29,354 nucleotides of DNA. Source: Verrucomicrobiota bacterium. Its GTDB lineage: Bacteria; Verrucomicrobiota; Verrucomicrobiia; Opitutales; Seribacteraceae. The translations under genes and the position numbers were made by a program. Position 1 is the first letter of the stretch. Each line of letters begins with the position of its first letter. The stretch spans positions 1 through 29,354 of the forward strand of contig JACNJI010000218.1 of the NCBI GenBank assembly GCA_014382645.1, in the 5' to 3' direction. The notes under the pieces are model-generated. The model ran no database searches and was not told the DNA's origin. It saw nothing but the letters and a program-made list of their open reading frames with translations. Shown here piece by piece: positions 16,301 to 24,662 of the stretch.

Positions 16301-17203
16301 AATCCTCCAACGCGTCCTGACAATGCGCCAAGGTTCATCGGGACTTATCCGAAACACCTCGGCAGCCGAACCGTCTACGGCAATGCCCAATCGCGGACTT
16401 GGCATCGCATAGCGAGAATTCGCGGCGTAGCGGGAATCGAAAACAATGGCCTGTAAGTGATTGCTGTTGCTGGAGACAAAGCGCCGACCGTAATCATCGA
16501 ACGATGCCCCGTGCTGACCGCCTCCACTCTCCGGACGCAGATCAAGAGTGCGTGGATCAAAAGAGAAGTCACGACCATTGAGTCGAATGGGCTTTAAGCT
16601 ATCGTCGGAGGGACGAGTGAGAACAGCTCCATTTGAAGACGTAACGGCATGAATCCGGTTATCCAATCCCCAACGCAAACTATTGGGCAATCCCTGCATG
16701 TTGAGACGCGAACGTTCCTTCCCAAAACCAGTGTAAACAACGCGACGTTGATCGGCCACGCCATCGCCATCAGTATCACGAAAGTAAAGCAGATCTGGAG
16801 TAACGGCGACGAAAACCCCGCCATCGCAGCAGATTACAGCAGTAGGCCAAGCCAAGCCTTTGGCATAGACCGTGGCCTTGTCGAATCGACCGTCGTCATT
16901 GGTGTCCTCGAGCAACCGAACGCGCCCCAGTTTGTCGTCACGATGTTCCGAATAGCCAATCATCTCCACCACGTAAAGCCTGCCGTCGGCATCAAAGGAC
17001 ATGGATACGGGATCGACAACTTGGGGTTCAGCCGCCGCCAGCTCGATGTTAAAACCTTTTTTAAGGCGAAAAGCTTTCATGGCATCTCGCGCCTCTGTGG
17101 GAACCAATCCGGGCAACTGCTCCAAGGAAGCCTCGGGTTCGGCGGAGTGGACAAAACCGGATGAAAGAACAATACCCAGAAAAAGAACGAGGTAGTTTTT
17201 CAT
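13316..17203 (-). CDS. Four-part secreted protein: propeller dehydrogenase, HEAT-like, cytochrome c, alpha/beta hydrolase
   Basis: 1295 residues from ATG 17203, with a signal peptide ending near VHSAEP. Residues about 45-430 are a PQQ-dehydrogenase-like beta-propeller (FDADGRLYVVEMIGY, GVFVAVTPDLLYFRDTDGDG, NGPDGCFYVLDMYREVIEHP). About 440-790 is helical and HEAT-like. About 815-940 is a cytochrome c with CASCH at 831-835 and a downstream LMPEGLE segment offering a Met ligand. So far this matches the PVC-type heme-binding CxxCH proteins. About 970-1295 adds a dienelactone-hydrolase-like domain with GHSLGG (Ser1147) and a late AHDFPL histidine. The start codon overlaps the stop of the upstream ceramidase-like gene (ATGA), giving a two-gene operon. 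The extra hydrolase domain is unusual. A longer frame to 17488 is rejected. Confidence 0.88.
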   Translation of the reverse strand: MKNYLVLFLGIVLSSGFVHSAEPEASLEQLPGLVPTEARDAMKAFRLKKGFNIELAAAEPQVVDPVSMSFDADGRLYVVEMIGYSEHRDDKLGRVRLLEDTNDDGRFDKATVYAKGLAWPTAVICCDGGVFVAVTPDLLYFRDTDGDGVADQRRVVYTGFGKERSRLNMQGLPNSLRWGLDNRIHAVTSSNGAVLTRPSDDSLKPIRLNGRDFSFDPRTLDLRPESGGGQHGASFDDYGRRFVSSNSNHLQAIVFDSRYAANSRYAMPSPRLGIAVDGSAAEVFRISPDEPWRIVRTRWRIASKVRGPVEGGGRVSGYFTAATGVAIYRGDAFGAGFRGNAFVADAGSNLVHRKVLNYEDGIVPVGKRPEGERSSEFLASTDNWFRPVQLANGPDGCFYVLDMYREVIEHPWSLPRGIKKHIDLDSGNDRGRIWRIVPEGFVRPPSPRFGNLSSPELVAILSSPNAWRRETSARLLYEGQDAKAVPALLKLAMEGESHIGRLHALYALAGLDQLKPNHLVTAMSDRHPFLREHAIRLAEPFLVKDINSSRPLAQAMLALARDKSPHVRLQFALTSGVVEFPGELPALLETLAVSGKDSWIRSAVLNALSAQVNELFSHFADSVPPPDASEVVALANGLRKGGNSLSRLQPEARKYLQRVSMAVVEDADCSSALRLQAIGLLSTLDKKAASPPLLAFLDATEASLRDGAVRELVNLAPEGLTADLLDRWKVLSSGSRDETIGYFLEASERTNALLDAMEKGVVAITDLRAGRLTTLRNLKDDIFRKRAVELVGLAPPEQENIPREKVIESYLPALRLAGDSTRGRVTYVQRCASCHRAGKEGHALGPDLVALKAAGPEKLLTNLIDPSREVAADFVAYEVRGPKDKLLGLLANETTTHLTIRFPLGKSVTLLRKEVDGMKSLGRSLMPEGLEAGLDQQAMADLLAFLAHPEPDHRLPAFDLLIFADEVGGQRPVRSREDWEKRRTSILEGAEKVMGTYPVVKKRAPPDLKIIESKDAGTYLLQSITYQSSASSGVPAHLCIPKDVLSGKRKAKAILCLHPTDNKVGRKVVLGLGGRANRAYAAELAERGFVTIAPAYPLLADYQPDVANLGYASGTMKAVWDNSRALDLLESLSYVDASNGFGVIGHSLGGHNAIFTATFEKRISAIAVSCSFDSFPDYYDGNEKNWVFGKGWCQTRYMPRLSDYRGRLGEIPFDFPELLGALAPRHLFVSAPKGDHNFRWESARRCTEAASKVYSLLESKGNLVVRHPECAHDFPLAIREAAYDFLAKGLERKEN

Positions 17204-18564
17204 GGCGTTTTCACTAAGACTTTTTCGATAGCCTCTAGCAAAGGTTTCTCTGCCCCGGGATGAACCCAACACCAGTCCCCAAGGTTTCCGTCCTTTTCTT
17301 CCCAATGCTTCTCGGTGGGAACGTAACCGGTCCCCCCATCGCCATAACCTGCCACCAAGACGAACGAGTCGGGCCGCATTTTCTGGGCGGCGAGCTGATA
17401 CTCGACGTAACTTTCCCCCGGAAGCAACAAAAGCTGGGCAGGACCAAAATCGATTACAGGCACGTCGACAGGTTGGCCAAGTTCGCAACGCCTACGCCAA
17501 CTAAGACCCATTGCCGCTAGGCACTGGTGCCAGTGGTTAACTCCCTTTACGAGTTTTCTCTCAAAATCAGCTTCAGTAAAACCCGGATGGTCACGCGGCT
17601 TTAAAAAAAGCTCGGCGTTCCGGAATTCAATCTGCTCTAGGGCTTGCCGTCGCGTATTCTTCCAAGCAAGAGCCATCGCGGCATGCAGACGGTTCGCGAG
17701 CACGGCTCGGTTCTTGCGCTCTCCGGAATTATACTTGCCGGCAGTGATGTTTCCGGCGGCGCCGCTAAAGTAAATTTGCAGACAGTCAGGCGTTTCCTTT
17801 TGCCTGCGGTTCCGAGCAATCCCCGGAAAGTCTGCACTCACCTCACCCGTGCGGTAAAAGCTCATAGGATGGGTGGCGTAACCGCTGAGCGCAGCAATGG
17901 GTCGATCTTCGTTCCAAAAGGAAATCGTCTTGAGCCAAGGGTCAATGGTTCCCTCGGGTGCCCTTGCGGCGAGAACGTTGCGACCACTTGAACTCCCGCG
18001 ACCAAAGGAAATTTTTCCGTCAGGTAAAACGTAACGCCTATTGGAAGCGATCTTTTCGACCTTGGCTTGGCCAAGGCCAAGGTGGGTGATTCGCTGCTTT
18101 TTATCCATGGCAATTCGAAGGGAGGAAGCAACGCGACGAACGGCTTTCTCGTGGAAGGCGAGATCACATATGCTACCGGCCAAGTTGCGACGATTCAGGA
18201 TTTGCTGAGCATCGAGATCGGTGACGGGAGCCTCGTGCTGGTGTATGGCGCTGACAAGAACACGCTCGCGACTAGTGCTGGCAGCCAGAGCAAGTTCTTC
18301 CCGCCAACGATCAAAGGAAGCGTTGCGGATTTCGCACCAATCGACGCTGACGAAGACCACGGGCTTTTCTCCCCCGATCAAGACGACACCCTTTGCGAAT
18401 AGGGGGTCGGCAACGCTCTTGGACTTCCAAAGTCCGCCCATCATACCGTGGCCAATTGGTACAGTGACGTCAGCGGAGAAAGTGGCTATCTTGAATTCCG
18501 CGGATACGAGGATCGAGGCATAGGCGAAAACAGTGACGGCGAAAAGTGGAGGAAGGAGCTTCAC
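17200..18564 (-). CDS. Secreted neutral/alkaline ceramidase-like protein
   Basis: 454 residues from GTG 18564, which opens a classic signal peptide (VKLLPPLFAVTVFAYASILV then SA). Features of the neutral/alkaline non-lysosomal ceramidase N-domain include an early GMMGGLWKSKSVADPLFAKGVVL block, VDWCEIRN, SAIHQHEAP (likely metal His), GYATHPMSF and FSGAAGNITAGKYN. The C-terminal block has LPGESYVEYQL and GYGDGGTGYVPTEKHWEE. In PVC bacteria many such proteins may act on other amides or esters, so ceramide is not assured. A frame extending to 18774 overlaps the divergent gene and is rejected. No Shine-Dalgarno is visible. It is translationally coupled to the large multidomain gene. Confidence 0.83.
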   Translation of the reverse strand: MKLLPPLFAVTVFAYASILVSAEFKIATFSADVTVPIGHGMMGGLWKSKSVADPLFAKGVVLIGGEKPVVFVSVDWCEIRNASFDRWREELALAASTSRERVLVSAIHQHEAPVTDLDAQQILNRRNLAGSICDLAFHEKAVRRVASSLRIAMDKKQRITHLGLGQAKVEKIASNRRYVLPDGKISFGRGSSSGRNVLAARAPEGTIDPWLKTISFWNEDRPIAALSGYATHPMSFYRTGEVSADFPGIARNRRQKETPDCLQIYFSGAAGNITAGKYNSGERKNRAVLANRLHAAMALAWKNTRRQALEQIEFRNAELFLKPRDHPGFTEADFERKLVKGVNHWHQCLAAMGLSWRRRCELGQPVDVPVIDFGPAQLLLLPGESYVEYQLAAQKMRPDSFVLVAGYGDGGTGYVPTEKHWEEKDGNLGDWCWVHPGAEKPLLEAIEKVLVKTP

Positions 18565-18649
18565 TGTGAAAAAGGATGAACAAGTTAGAGAACAAGCCAA
18601 GCCAGATTGCGAGTTGCCTTCAATAAAAGGAAGTGATCGACTTGCGGAA
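18565..18649. promoter_or_regulatory. Short divergent promoter region
   Basis: These 85 bases must hold the start signals for both the ceramidase-like operon (minus) and the amidohydrolase/ABC cluster (plus). No consensus -35/-10 pair or strong palindrome is evident. Its place suggests the two sets may be regulated together. Confidence 0.4.
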
Positions 18650-19609
18650 ATGAACAAAAGACGCCTCATTTCGCGCAGGGGATTCCTCGCTTCCGCATCC
18701 CCTGCCATTGCGGTTGCAATGCAAGCGCAAACTCCGGGAAAAGAGAAGGGAACTACCATCGATGAACCCGTCATCGACGTTCATCAGCACACGAACTATC
18801 TCTTTCGGTCCGACAAAAGACTAGTCGCTCACCAGCGAGCGATGGGCGTAACGACTACTCTATTGCTTCCGGCAGGCAGCACCGTGAATCGACCTTCCAC
18901 GCACGAAGGCAAATCCAATGGTCTTGCAGCCAAGACAGGCGGTAACGAAACAGTCATGGCTTTGGCTAAAAAGCACCCGGAGGATTTCCGATTCGGGGTG
19001 AACGAGGTACCCGACCTTCCAAACGCCCGCAAGGAACTTGAGAAATACCTAAAGGCGGGAGCCGTTATAATCGGCGAGCAGAAATTCAATGTGGCTTGCG
19101 ACTCACCTCACATCTGGAGTGTGGCTGAAGTCGCCCGTGAATATGGAGTTCCCGTGCTGATGCATTTTCAGCACAATGCCTACAACTTGGGCATTGAGAG
19201 ATTCCATCGTACTCTGGAAAAGTTCCCCGAGGTAAACTTCATCGGGCACGCCCAGACTTGGTGGGGCAACATAGACAAGAATCACAAGCAGGCGATTCTG
19301 TACCCAAAGACAAAGGTGAATTCGGGCGGAATCAGCGACAAACTTCTCTCCAACTACCCGAATATGTATGGAGACTTTTCAGCGGGATCGGGTCTAAACT
19401 CTATGCTTCGCGACGAGGAACATGCCAAGGATTTCATTGCTCGTCATCCCAATCAACTCCTTTACGGAAGCGACTGTCCGGATGCCGCCGGTCGAGGTGT
19501 GGGTTGCAAAGGTTCGCTCATCCTCGCCACTATTCGGCGCCTCGCCCAAGACAAGAAAGTCGAACGTAAAATCCTTCACGGAAACTCGAAAAAGCTCTTC
19601 AAGCTTTAA
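18650..19609 (+). CDS. Tat-exported amidohydrolase family TIM-barrel protein
   Basis: 319 residues of the amidohydrolase-2 type, a metal-dependent hydrolase or decarboxylase. ATG 18650 places the twin-arginine motif SRRGFLASAS at 8-17, so export is in folded form. Metal ligand candidates are the HxH in DVHQHTN (His45, His47), His172 in VLMHFQHN, His200 in FIGHAQTW and Asp275 in YGSDCPD. The substrate is unknown; relatives act on lactones, aromatic acids and amides. A GTG at 18533 would extend the frame over the divergent signal-peptide region and is rejected. The gene ends six bases before the ABC ATPase, so they are probably co-transcribed. Confidence 0.85.
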   Translation: MNKRRLISRRGFLASASPAIAVAMQAQTPGKEKGTTIDEPVIDVHQHTNYLFRSDKRLVAHQRAMGVTTTLLLPAGSTVNRPSTHEGKSNGLAAKTGGNETVMALAKKHPEDFRFGVNEVPDLPNARKELEKYLKAGAVIIGEQKFNVACDSPHIWSVAEVAREYGVPVLMHFQHNAYNLGIERFHRTLEKFPEVNFIGHAQTWWGNIDKNHKQAILYPKTKVNSGGISDKLLSNYPNMYGDFSAGSGLNSMLRDEEHAKDFIARHPNQLLYGSDCPDAAGRGVGCKGSLILATIRRLAQDKKVERKILHGNSKKLFKL

Positions 19610-19615
19610 ACTGCA

Positions 19616-20551
19616 ATGATTGAGGTTCGGGACCTTAAGGTGTATTATGGCGACAATGTCGCCGTCGACGGGCTTTCCTTCGAAGTGAAGAAGGGTGAAG
19701 TGTACGGGCTCATCGGGCCAAACGGCGCGGGAAAGACGACCACCATCAAAGCCATCGCCACTCTGCTGGAACCGACCTATGGCGAAATCCTCATCGATGG
19801 CATTTCGGCCCTGCACGAACCCGAAAACGTCCGAGGCATGCTTGGCTACATGCCGGATTTCCCTCCCGTATACGACGATCTTAGAGTCGATGAATTCGTC
19901 GAATTGTTTGCATCCGCCTACGGTGCGACTTTGGAAAAACGAAAAGCGGAAGTCGATCGTTGTCTTGCCGCAACTAATCTGGAAGACAAAAGAAAGGTCC
20001 TGTGCAAGACCCTCTCTCGAGGAATGAAGCAACGGGCCTTGCTGGCCAAGACTTTGGTTCACGATCCACCCGTACTCCTGCTAGACGAACCCGCCGCCAA
20101 TCTTGACCCGAAGGCCCGCATTGATCTCAGGAATCTCCTCAAACGTCTAGCGAAGGATGGGAAGACCATATTGATCTCCTCTCACGTACTGACCGAACTG
20201 CAGGGCCTGTGCGACTCGATCGGCATCATGCGGGAAGGCAAGATGGTGATTAACGGGAACTTGAAAGAGGTCGTTGAACGAGCAACTCTCACAAAGACGA
20301 TCTTGATGGAATTGCTCCATCCTTTTCCCGAGACTCATGGTTTTCTGATTGCTCATCCACGCGCCCATTTCTCAGGAGAAGTGGATGAAAGCGCCACACT
20401 CATCGAGTTCACTTTCGACGGCGACAACGAGGAAGTCGCCAACCTTCTGCGAGCCCTCGTCGAACTCGGGGCACCCGTGAAATCCTTTCACGAAAGAAAG
20501 GCCGATGTAGAAAGTCTATTTCTCGCGGTCGAGTCGGGAGAGCAATCATGA
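19616..20551 (+). CDS. ABC transporter ATP-binding protein
   Basis: 311 residues. Walker A GPNGAGKT is at 34-41, the signature LSRGM at 133-137, Walker B VLLLDEP at 153-159, the D-loop NLDP just after it, and the switch His190. The signature departs from the usual LSGGQ; LSRGMKQR variants are common in ABC-2-type (CcmA/NatA-like) exporters. The C-terminal about 80 residues form an extra regulatory-type region. It drives the membrane partner whose ATG overlaps its stop (ATGA). The cargo is unknown. Confidence 0.95.
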   Translation: MIEVRDLKVYYGDNVAVDGLSFEVKKGEVYGLIGPNGAGKTTTIKAIATLLEPTYGEILIDGISALHEPENVRGMLGYMPDFPPVYDDLRVDEFVELFASAYGATLEKRKAEVDRCLAATNLEDKRKVLCKTLSRGMKQRALLAKTLVHDPPVLLLDEPAANLDPKARIDLRNLLKRLAKDGKTILISSHVLTELQGLCDSIGIMREGKMVINGNLKEVVERATLTKTILMELLHPFPETHGFLIAHPRAHFSGEVDESATLIEFTFDGDNEEVANLLRALVELGAPVKSFHERKADVESLFLAVESGEQS

Positions 20552-22302
20552 CGAAAAATAGCTCAGGAGGTTTCGCCGGACTCAATCCCCTCATCCGCAA
20601 GGGCATTCGGGAACGGTTGCGCTTGAAACAGCTCATCGCATGGGGATTGCTAACGCTCATCCTGACGAGCTTCACTTATCTCACTGCTTATCTCGAAGGT
20701 TCCGACGGCCAATGGATTTATGATGAAGAATCGGAAAACTGGGAAAGTGGGGAAGCCTCTCCCGTAAACGGAGCCAGAAAAGCTTTTCCCTGGTTGCTTG
20801 GCGTACAGGGATTTATCCTTATGTTTCTTGGAACCGGACGAATGGCCGGAGGTACCGCCGAGGAACGTGAAACCGGATTGCTTGATTACCAACGCATGAC
20901 CCCCATGCGACCTCTCTCGAAAATCATCGGCTACCTGTTCGGCCTTCCCGCACGCGAATATTTCATGTTCGCCCTTACCTTGCCTTTCCTTGTCCACGCC
21001 ATCGTCGTGGGAGAACTAGCTCCGGGAAAGGTCTTTCACCTGTATGGAGTCTTTCTTTCCTGCGTTCTGCTCTATCACCTCACAGCTCACGTCACCGGAC
21101 TCATCGTAAGCAAACCTCGGGCAGCTTCATGGGTTTCGCGCATGGTAGTGCTGGGACTCTACGTCTTCTTGCCCGGCCTTGGCCAGGCAGGCTTCTCCTT
21201 TCTTTCCTTCCTCACCCTTCTTCCGACCTACTTTGGATTGATGAGCGAGCAACTGCTATTGGTTGGACAACAAAACCTGAATGTGTGGCATCAGGAAATG
21301 GCGACCTTCTGGACCGAAGTGCCGTTTTTCGAGACCTCTCTTTCGCCCGCGTTCTTTACCGTTCTCATGCAAGGATTGCTCCTTGCGGGACTCTTCGCCA
21401 CCGCCCACAGAAAATGGCGGAACGAAGCCCTTACCGCTTTTTCCAAACCCTCGGGCATCGGCCTTTTCTTGCTGTTGCAGTTCTTGTTACTCGGAAGCCT
21501 CTGGCAACTTTATGGTGACGGCAACGCTTCGGGACTGCTTGGAACAGCCATCTCGGGAGACAAATTCGATGAAAAATTGATTCAAGAAACGGAAAGCGGC
21601 ATAGTCAGGGCTACCGTTCGCCGAACAGGCATGGTCGTGGTTTCAGTCCAAACCATCCTTTTCACCCTTTCTCTGGGAACGGCCGTACTGATCTTAAACG
21701 TCACCTGTCCCACTCGCCACCAATACCTAAAGGGCAAACGCCGCTCGGCCAAACTCGGACTTCCAGACATTCCACTTTGGGCCGATGAAAAGCCGGGATG
21801 GTTGGTCGTGCTTTGCCTTGCTCTAATCATGCCGTTTACCCATTTCGCTTTATTGACACGGGCAGTTGATTCGGGGCTTTATTTTGAGGAGTTTCCCGGA
21901 ACGGGAGCCTATATCCTGCCCTGCGTGCTCTTCGCCGCTTGCCTCACCTATGTTCGGGCTGCCCGCGAAAAATGGTTTGCCGTTGGCTTCTGGGGCTTTC
22001 TCGGACTCCTATGGATTACACCCTTGCTCGCATGCATGGTCTTGGCCGTTGGCTGGGAGGAGGAATTGTTCGACGTTGTCTTTCACCTCGGTTCCCTTTC
22101 GCCGCCTTTTGCTTTCTTTGAAATCGCAGGACGTCCGCACGACATGAGTCTCGGCAAGCACGAAGGTGCCCTCCGCCAAGGTGCTCTGGTTGGCACATTC
22201 GTCGCTTGCGCTCTCGCGACATGGCTCAGCCTAGGGCAATTTTTCAGGCGGAGAAACTGGGACGAACGCGAAAAAAACATTGCGGTGTCACGAGAGCCAT
22301 AA
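20548..22302 (+). CDS. ABC-2-type transporter permease
   Basis: 584 residues with roughly 11-12 hydrophobic segments. The first (LIAWGLLTLILTSFTYL, about 31-47) is followed by a 40-residue hydrophilic loop (GSDGQWIYDEESENW...). The cytoplasmic block GGTAEERETGLLDYQRMTPM is characteristic of ABC-2 membrane subunits, where it contacts the ATPase. A second copy of such a block is not apparent, so the protein may pair as a homodimer with the ATPase. The start overlaps the ATPase stop by four bases. Probably exports or extracts a lipid, glycan or small molecule (inference). Confidence 0.9.
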   Translation: MTKNSSGGFAGLNPLIRKGIRERLRLKQLIAWGLLTLILTSFTYLTAYLEGSDGQWIYDEESENWESGEASPVNGARKAFPWLLGVQGFILMFLGTGRMAGGTAEERETGLLDYQRMTPMRPLSKIIGYLFGLPAREYFMFALTLPFLVHAIVVGELAPGKVFHLYGVFLSCVLLYHLTAHVTGLIVSKPRAASWVSRMVVLGLYVFLPGLGQAGFSFLSFLTLLPTYFGLMSEQLLLVGQQNLNVWHQEMATFWTEVPFFETSLSPAFFTVLMQGLLLAGLFATAHRKWRNEALTAFSKPSGIGLFLLLQFLLLGSLWQLYGDGNASGLLGTAISGDKFDEKLIQETESGIVRATVRRTGMVVVSVQTILFTLSLGTAVLILNVTCPTRHQYLKGKRRSAKLGLPDIPLWADEKPGWLVVLCLALIMPFTHFALLTRAVDSGLYFEEFPGTGAYILPCVLFAACLTYVRAAREKWFAVGFWGFLGLLWITPLLACMVLAVGWEEELFDVVFHLGSLSPPFAFFEIAGRPHDMSLGKHEGALRQGALVGTFVACALATWLSLGQFFRRRNWDEREKNIAVSREP

Positions 22303-22361
22303 AGGGTAAAGGCAAACGCGGTGACGGCCGCAACCCTTAGAACCTCCGACCCAACTACGCC

Positions 22362-24662
22362 ATGAAGCCAGTCCCCCTTCTCGCATTCGCCCTTCTATTC
22401 GCCACTTTCCCCTCGGTCAATCTTCGGGCTGACCTGCCGCAGGTTCGAGAAGTCGACGCCCAACCGCTCATTCTACAGGTCCAGCGATTGAAGGAAGCTC
22501 TCGACTACCTTGGCGAACCACTACCTGCCAATACCCTCAAAAAATTGAATTCCGCCATGATTCAAAGTGTACCCGATCACGTCATCCGCCTCGTTCAGGA
22601 AGCGCTGGACCCTCTCTGCATCACTGTCGTGACTATTAGCCCCGAATCCCGAGTGAAGGTGGCAAGCGGTCCGGCAAAACCTGAATTGGCGGAACACGGT
22701 TGGCGAAATTTCCTAGTCAAAGTAATCAACAAGGCTGGAGTGACGGCTCCTTTGAAAGCCTCCAGCTCAAATGCGTTGCCCACCAGTTTCGGTGGTTGGG
22801 GAAAAAATCGCAACCGCCCGAAAAGCGGTTCCCCTAATTTGCCGAGGGATCGCTGGCTTGGCATGCAAACCTTCGACGGACGCCCGCTCGCTCCAACCCT
22901 TTCAGGACTTGCTCTTGAATACCGCATCATCCAGCTCTATTCCCGCGATGCCGGGAAGCGTTCCGCCACCATCGCCTTCGACGTGGGACAAGGCACCCAG
23001 GATTTGGGTTTTCGCAACGAAACCACAGTCACCTTCGACTGCTTGGCTTCCACCTCGGTTTCACTTAAGGTAATTGATGAAAACGGAAAACCGACGGTTG
23101 CCGAGTTTCTGGTGCGGGACAAACTCGGACGCGTATATCCCTCGCAAGCCAAACGGCTTGCCCCCGACTTTCATTTCCATCCTCAGGTGTATCGCTATGA
23201 CGGGGAAGATCTCGTGCTTCCTCCCGGCGAATACGATTTCGAGGTAGCCCGCGGGCCCGAATCCCTAAGACAAAAACGCACGATAATCGTCGGGCGCGAA
23301 GCACAAACCGAAACCTTTCACCTCAAAAGATGGGTGGATCCTTCGCTTTCAGGATGGTGGTCGGGTGATCATCACATCCATGCAGCCGGATGCGCTCACT
23401 ACCTGAACCCAACTGAAGGCGTGCACGCGTCCGACATGCTGCGACACTGTCTCGGCGAAGACCTGAAGATCGGAGCGAACCTAACTTGGGGTCCTTGCTT
23501 CGATTACCAAAAGCAATTTTTCACCGGAGCCATCGACAAGGTCTCCAAATACCCCTACCTGCTTCGCTACGACGTGGAAGTTTCGGGCTTCGGCTCGCAC
23601 CGCTCGGGTCACCTTTGCCTGCTGCGCTTGAAGGATCAGATCTACCCCGGCGGGGATTCAAAAAACCATTGGCCTACCCTTTGCTTGAACACTCTGAAGT
23701 GGGCTCAAAAGCAGGGTGCTGTCTGCGGACCTGCTCACTCGGGTTGGGGTTTGCAGGTCGCGGGAGACAAGTTGCCCACTTACGAAGTACCCCCTTTCAA
23801 CGGAATCGGGGCCAACGAGTTCATCGTGGACGTCACCCATCAAGTAGAAGGTCCGAATGGCACCACAGTACCCGCCGTTGATTTCCTCTCCATGGTCGAT
23901 ACCCCCTCCATCTGGGAACTTAACATCTGGTATCATGTTCTGAATTGCGGGTTTCGCACGCGAATCAGTGGCGAAACTGACTTCCCCTGCATTTACGGTG
24001 AGCGGGTCGGTCTTGGTCGATCATACGTCAAGCTGGACGGCAAGCTCGACTACGATCGCTGGTGCGAGGGAATAGTCAAGGGGTCCGCCTACGTATCGGA
24101 CGGGAAAAGCCACCTCATGGACTTCAAGATCGATGACGTATTCATGGGCAAAGGAGAAAGCGAATTGAACCTAAAAGCCCCTCGCAAAGTTAAGGTAACG
24201 GCAAAAGTCTGTGCCCGACTTAATGAAAAGGGAGACGCCTCGCTGATCAACAGGCCTTTAAGCCAAAAGCCCTACTGGCACATCGAACGCGCTCGACTCG
24301 GGCTCGACTCGCGGCAAGTGAAAGTGGAGTTGATTCGCAATGGTTATCCCGTCGCATCCAAGATCATCAAGGCAGATGGCTCCATGCAGGATCTCTCCTT
24401 TGAGACGATGGTGGAAAACAGTTCGTGGTTCGCTTTGCGCATATTTCCCAGCTCTCACACGAATCCCGTATTCGTCCTTGTCGACGACAAGCCGATCCGA
24501 GCTTCCCGGCGAAGCGCCGAATGGTGCCTCAAGAGCGTTGACCAATGCTGGTCTCAAAAGCAGAAGCTAATTGCCCAGAAGGAAATGAAGGACGCTATCA
24601 ACGCCTATGAGCATGCTCGACAAACATACCGCGGCATACTCGCCCAGACAAAAACGAAATGA
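22362..24662 (+). CDS. Secreted CehA/McbA-type PHP metallohydrolase
   Basis: 766 residues. A signal peptide (MKPVPLLAFALLFATFPSVN then LRA) precedes a roughly 300-residue N-terminal region with carboxypeptidase-regulatory-like beta strands (LPPGEYDFEVARGPE). The PHP-type metal motif follows in WWSGDHHIHAAG with His338 and His340. Further His/Asp/Glu blocks are HRSGHLCLLR, GPAHSGWG and GETDFPCIYGERVG. CehA/McbA proteins include carbaryl hydrolase; most relatives have unknown substrates, so no pesticide claim is made. There are 59 bases between this gene and the permease. Its stop overlaps the next ATG (ATGA), so the two are coupled. Confidence 0.83.
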   Translation: MKPVPLLAFALLFATFPSVNLRADLPQVREVDAQPLILQVQRLKEALDYLGEPLPANTLKKLNSAMIQSVPDHVIRLVQEALDPLCITVVTISPESRVKVASGPAKPELAEHGWRNFLVKVINKAGVTAPLKASSSNALPTSFGGWGKNRNRPKSGSPNLPRDRWLGMQTFDGRPLAPTLSGLALEYRIIQLYSRDAGKRSATIAFDVGQGTQDLGFRNETTVTFDCLASTSVSLKVIDENGKPTVAEFLVRDKLGRVYPSQAKRLAPDFHFHPQVYRYDGEDLVLPPGEYDFEVARGPESLRQKRTIIVGREAQTETFHLKRWVDPSLSGWWSGDHHIHAAGCAHYLNPTEGVHASDMLRHCLGEDLKIGANLTWGPCFDYQKQFFTGAIDKVSKYPYLLRYDVEVSGFGSHRSGHLCLLRLKDQIYPGGDSKNHWPTLCLNTLKWAQKQGAVCGPAHSGWGLQVAGDKLPTYEVPPFNGIGANEFIVDVTHQVEGPNGTTVPAVDFLSMVDTPSIWELNIWYHVLNCGFRTRISGETDFPCIYGERVGLGRSYVKLDGKLDYDRWCEGIVKGSAYVSDGKSHLMDFKIDDVFMGKGESELNLKAPRKVKVTAKVCARLNEKGDASLINRPLSQKPYWHIERARLGLDSRQVKVELIRNGYPVASKIIKADGSMQDLSFETMVENSSWFALRIFPSSHTNPVFVLVDDKPIRASRRSAEWCLKSVDQCWSQKQKLIAQKEMKDAINAYEHARQTYRGILAQTKTK

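Noticed and set aside
17204..17488. 95-residue N-terminal extension of the large multidomain protein
   Set aside because: It lies over the ceramidase-like gene in another frame, is Arg-rich and unlike a protein start, and would bury a clear signal peptide at 17203.
18565..18774. 70-residue N-terminal extension of the ceramidase-like protein
   Set aside because: It overlaps the Tat signal region of the divergent amidohydrolase gene and precedes an obvious signal peptide starting at GTG 18564.
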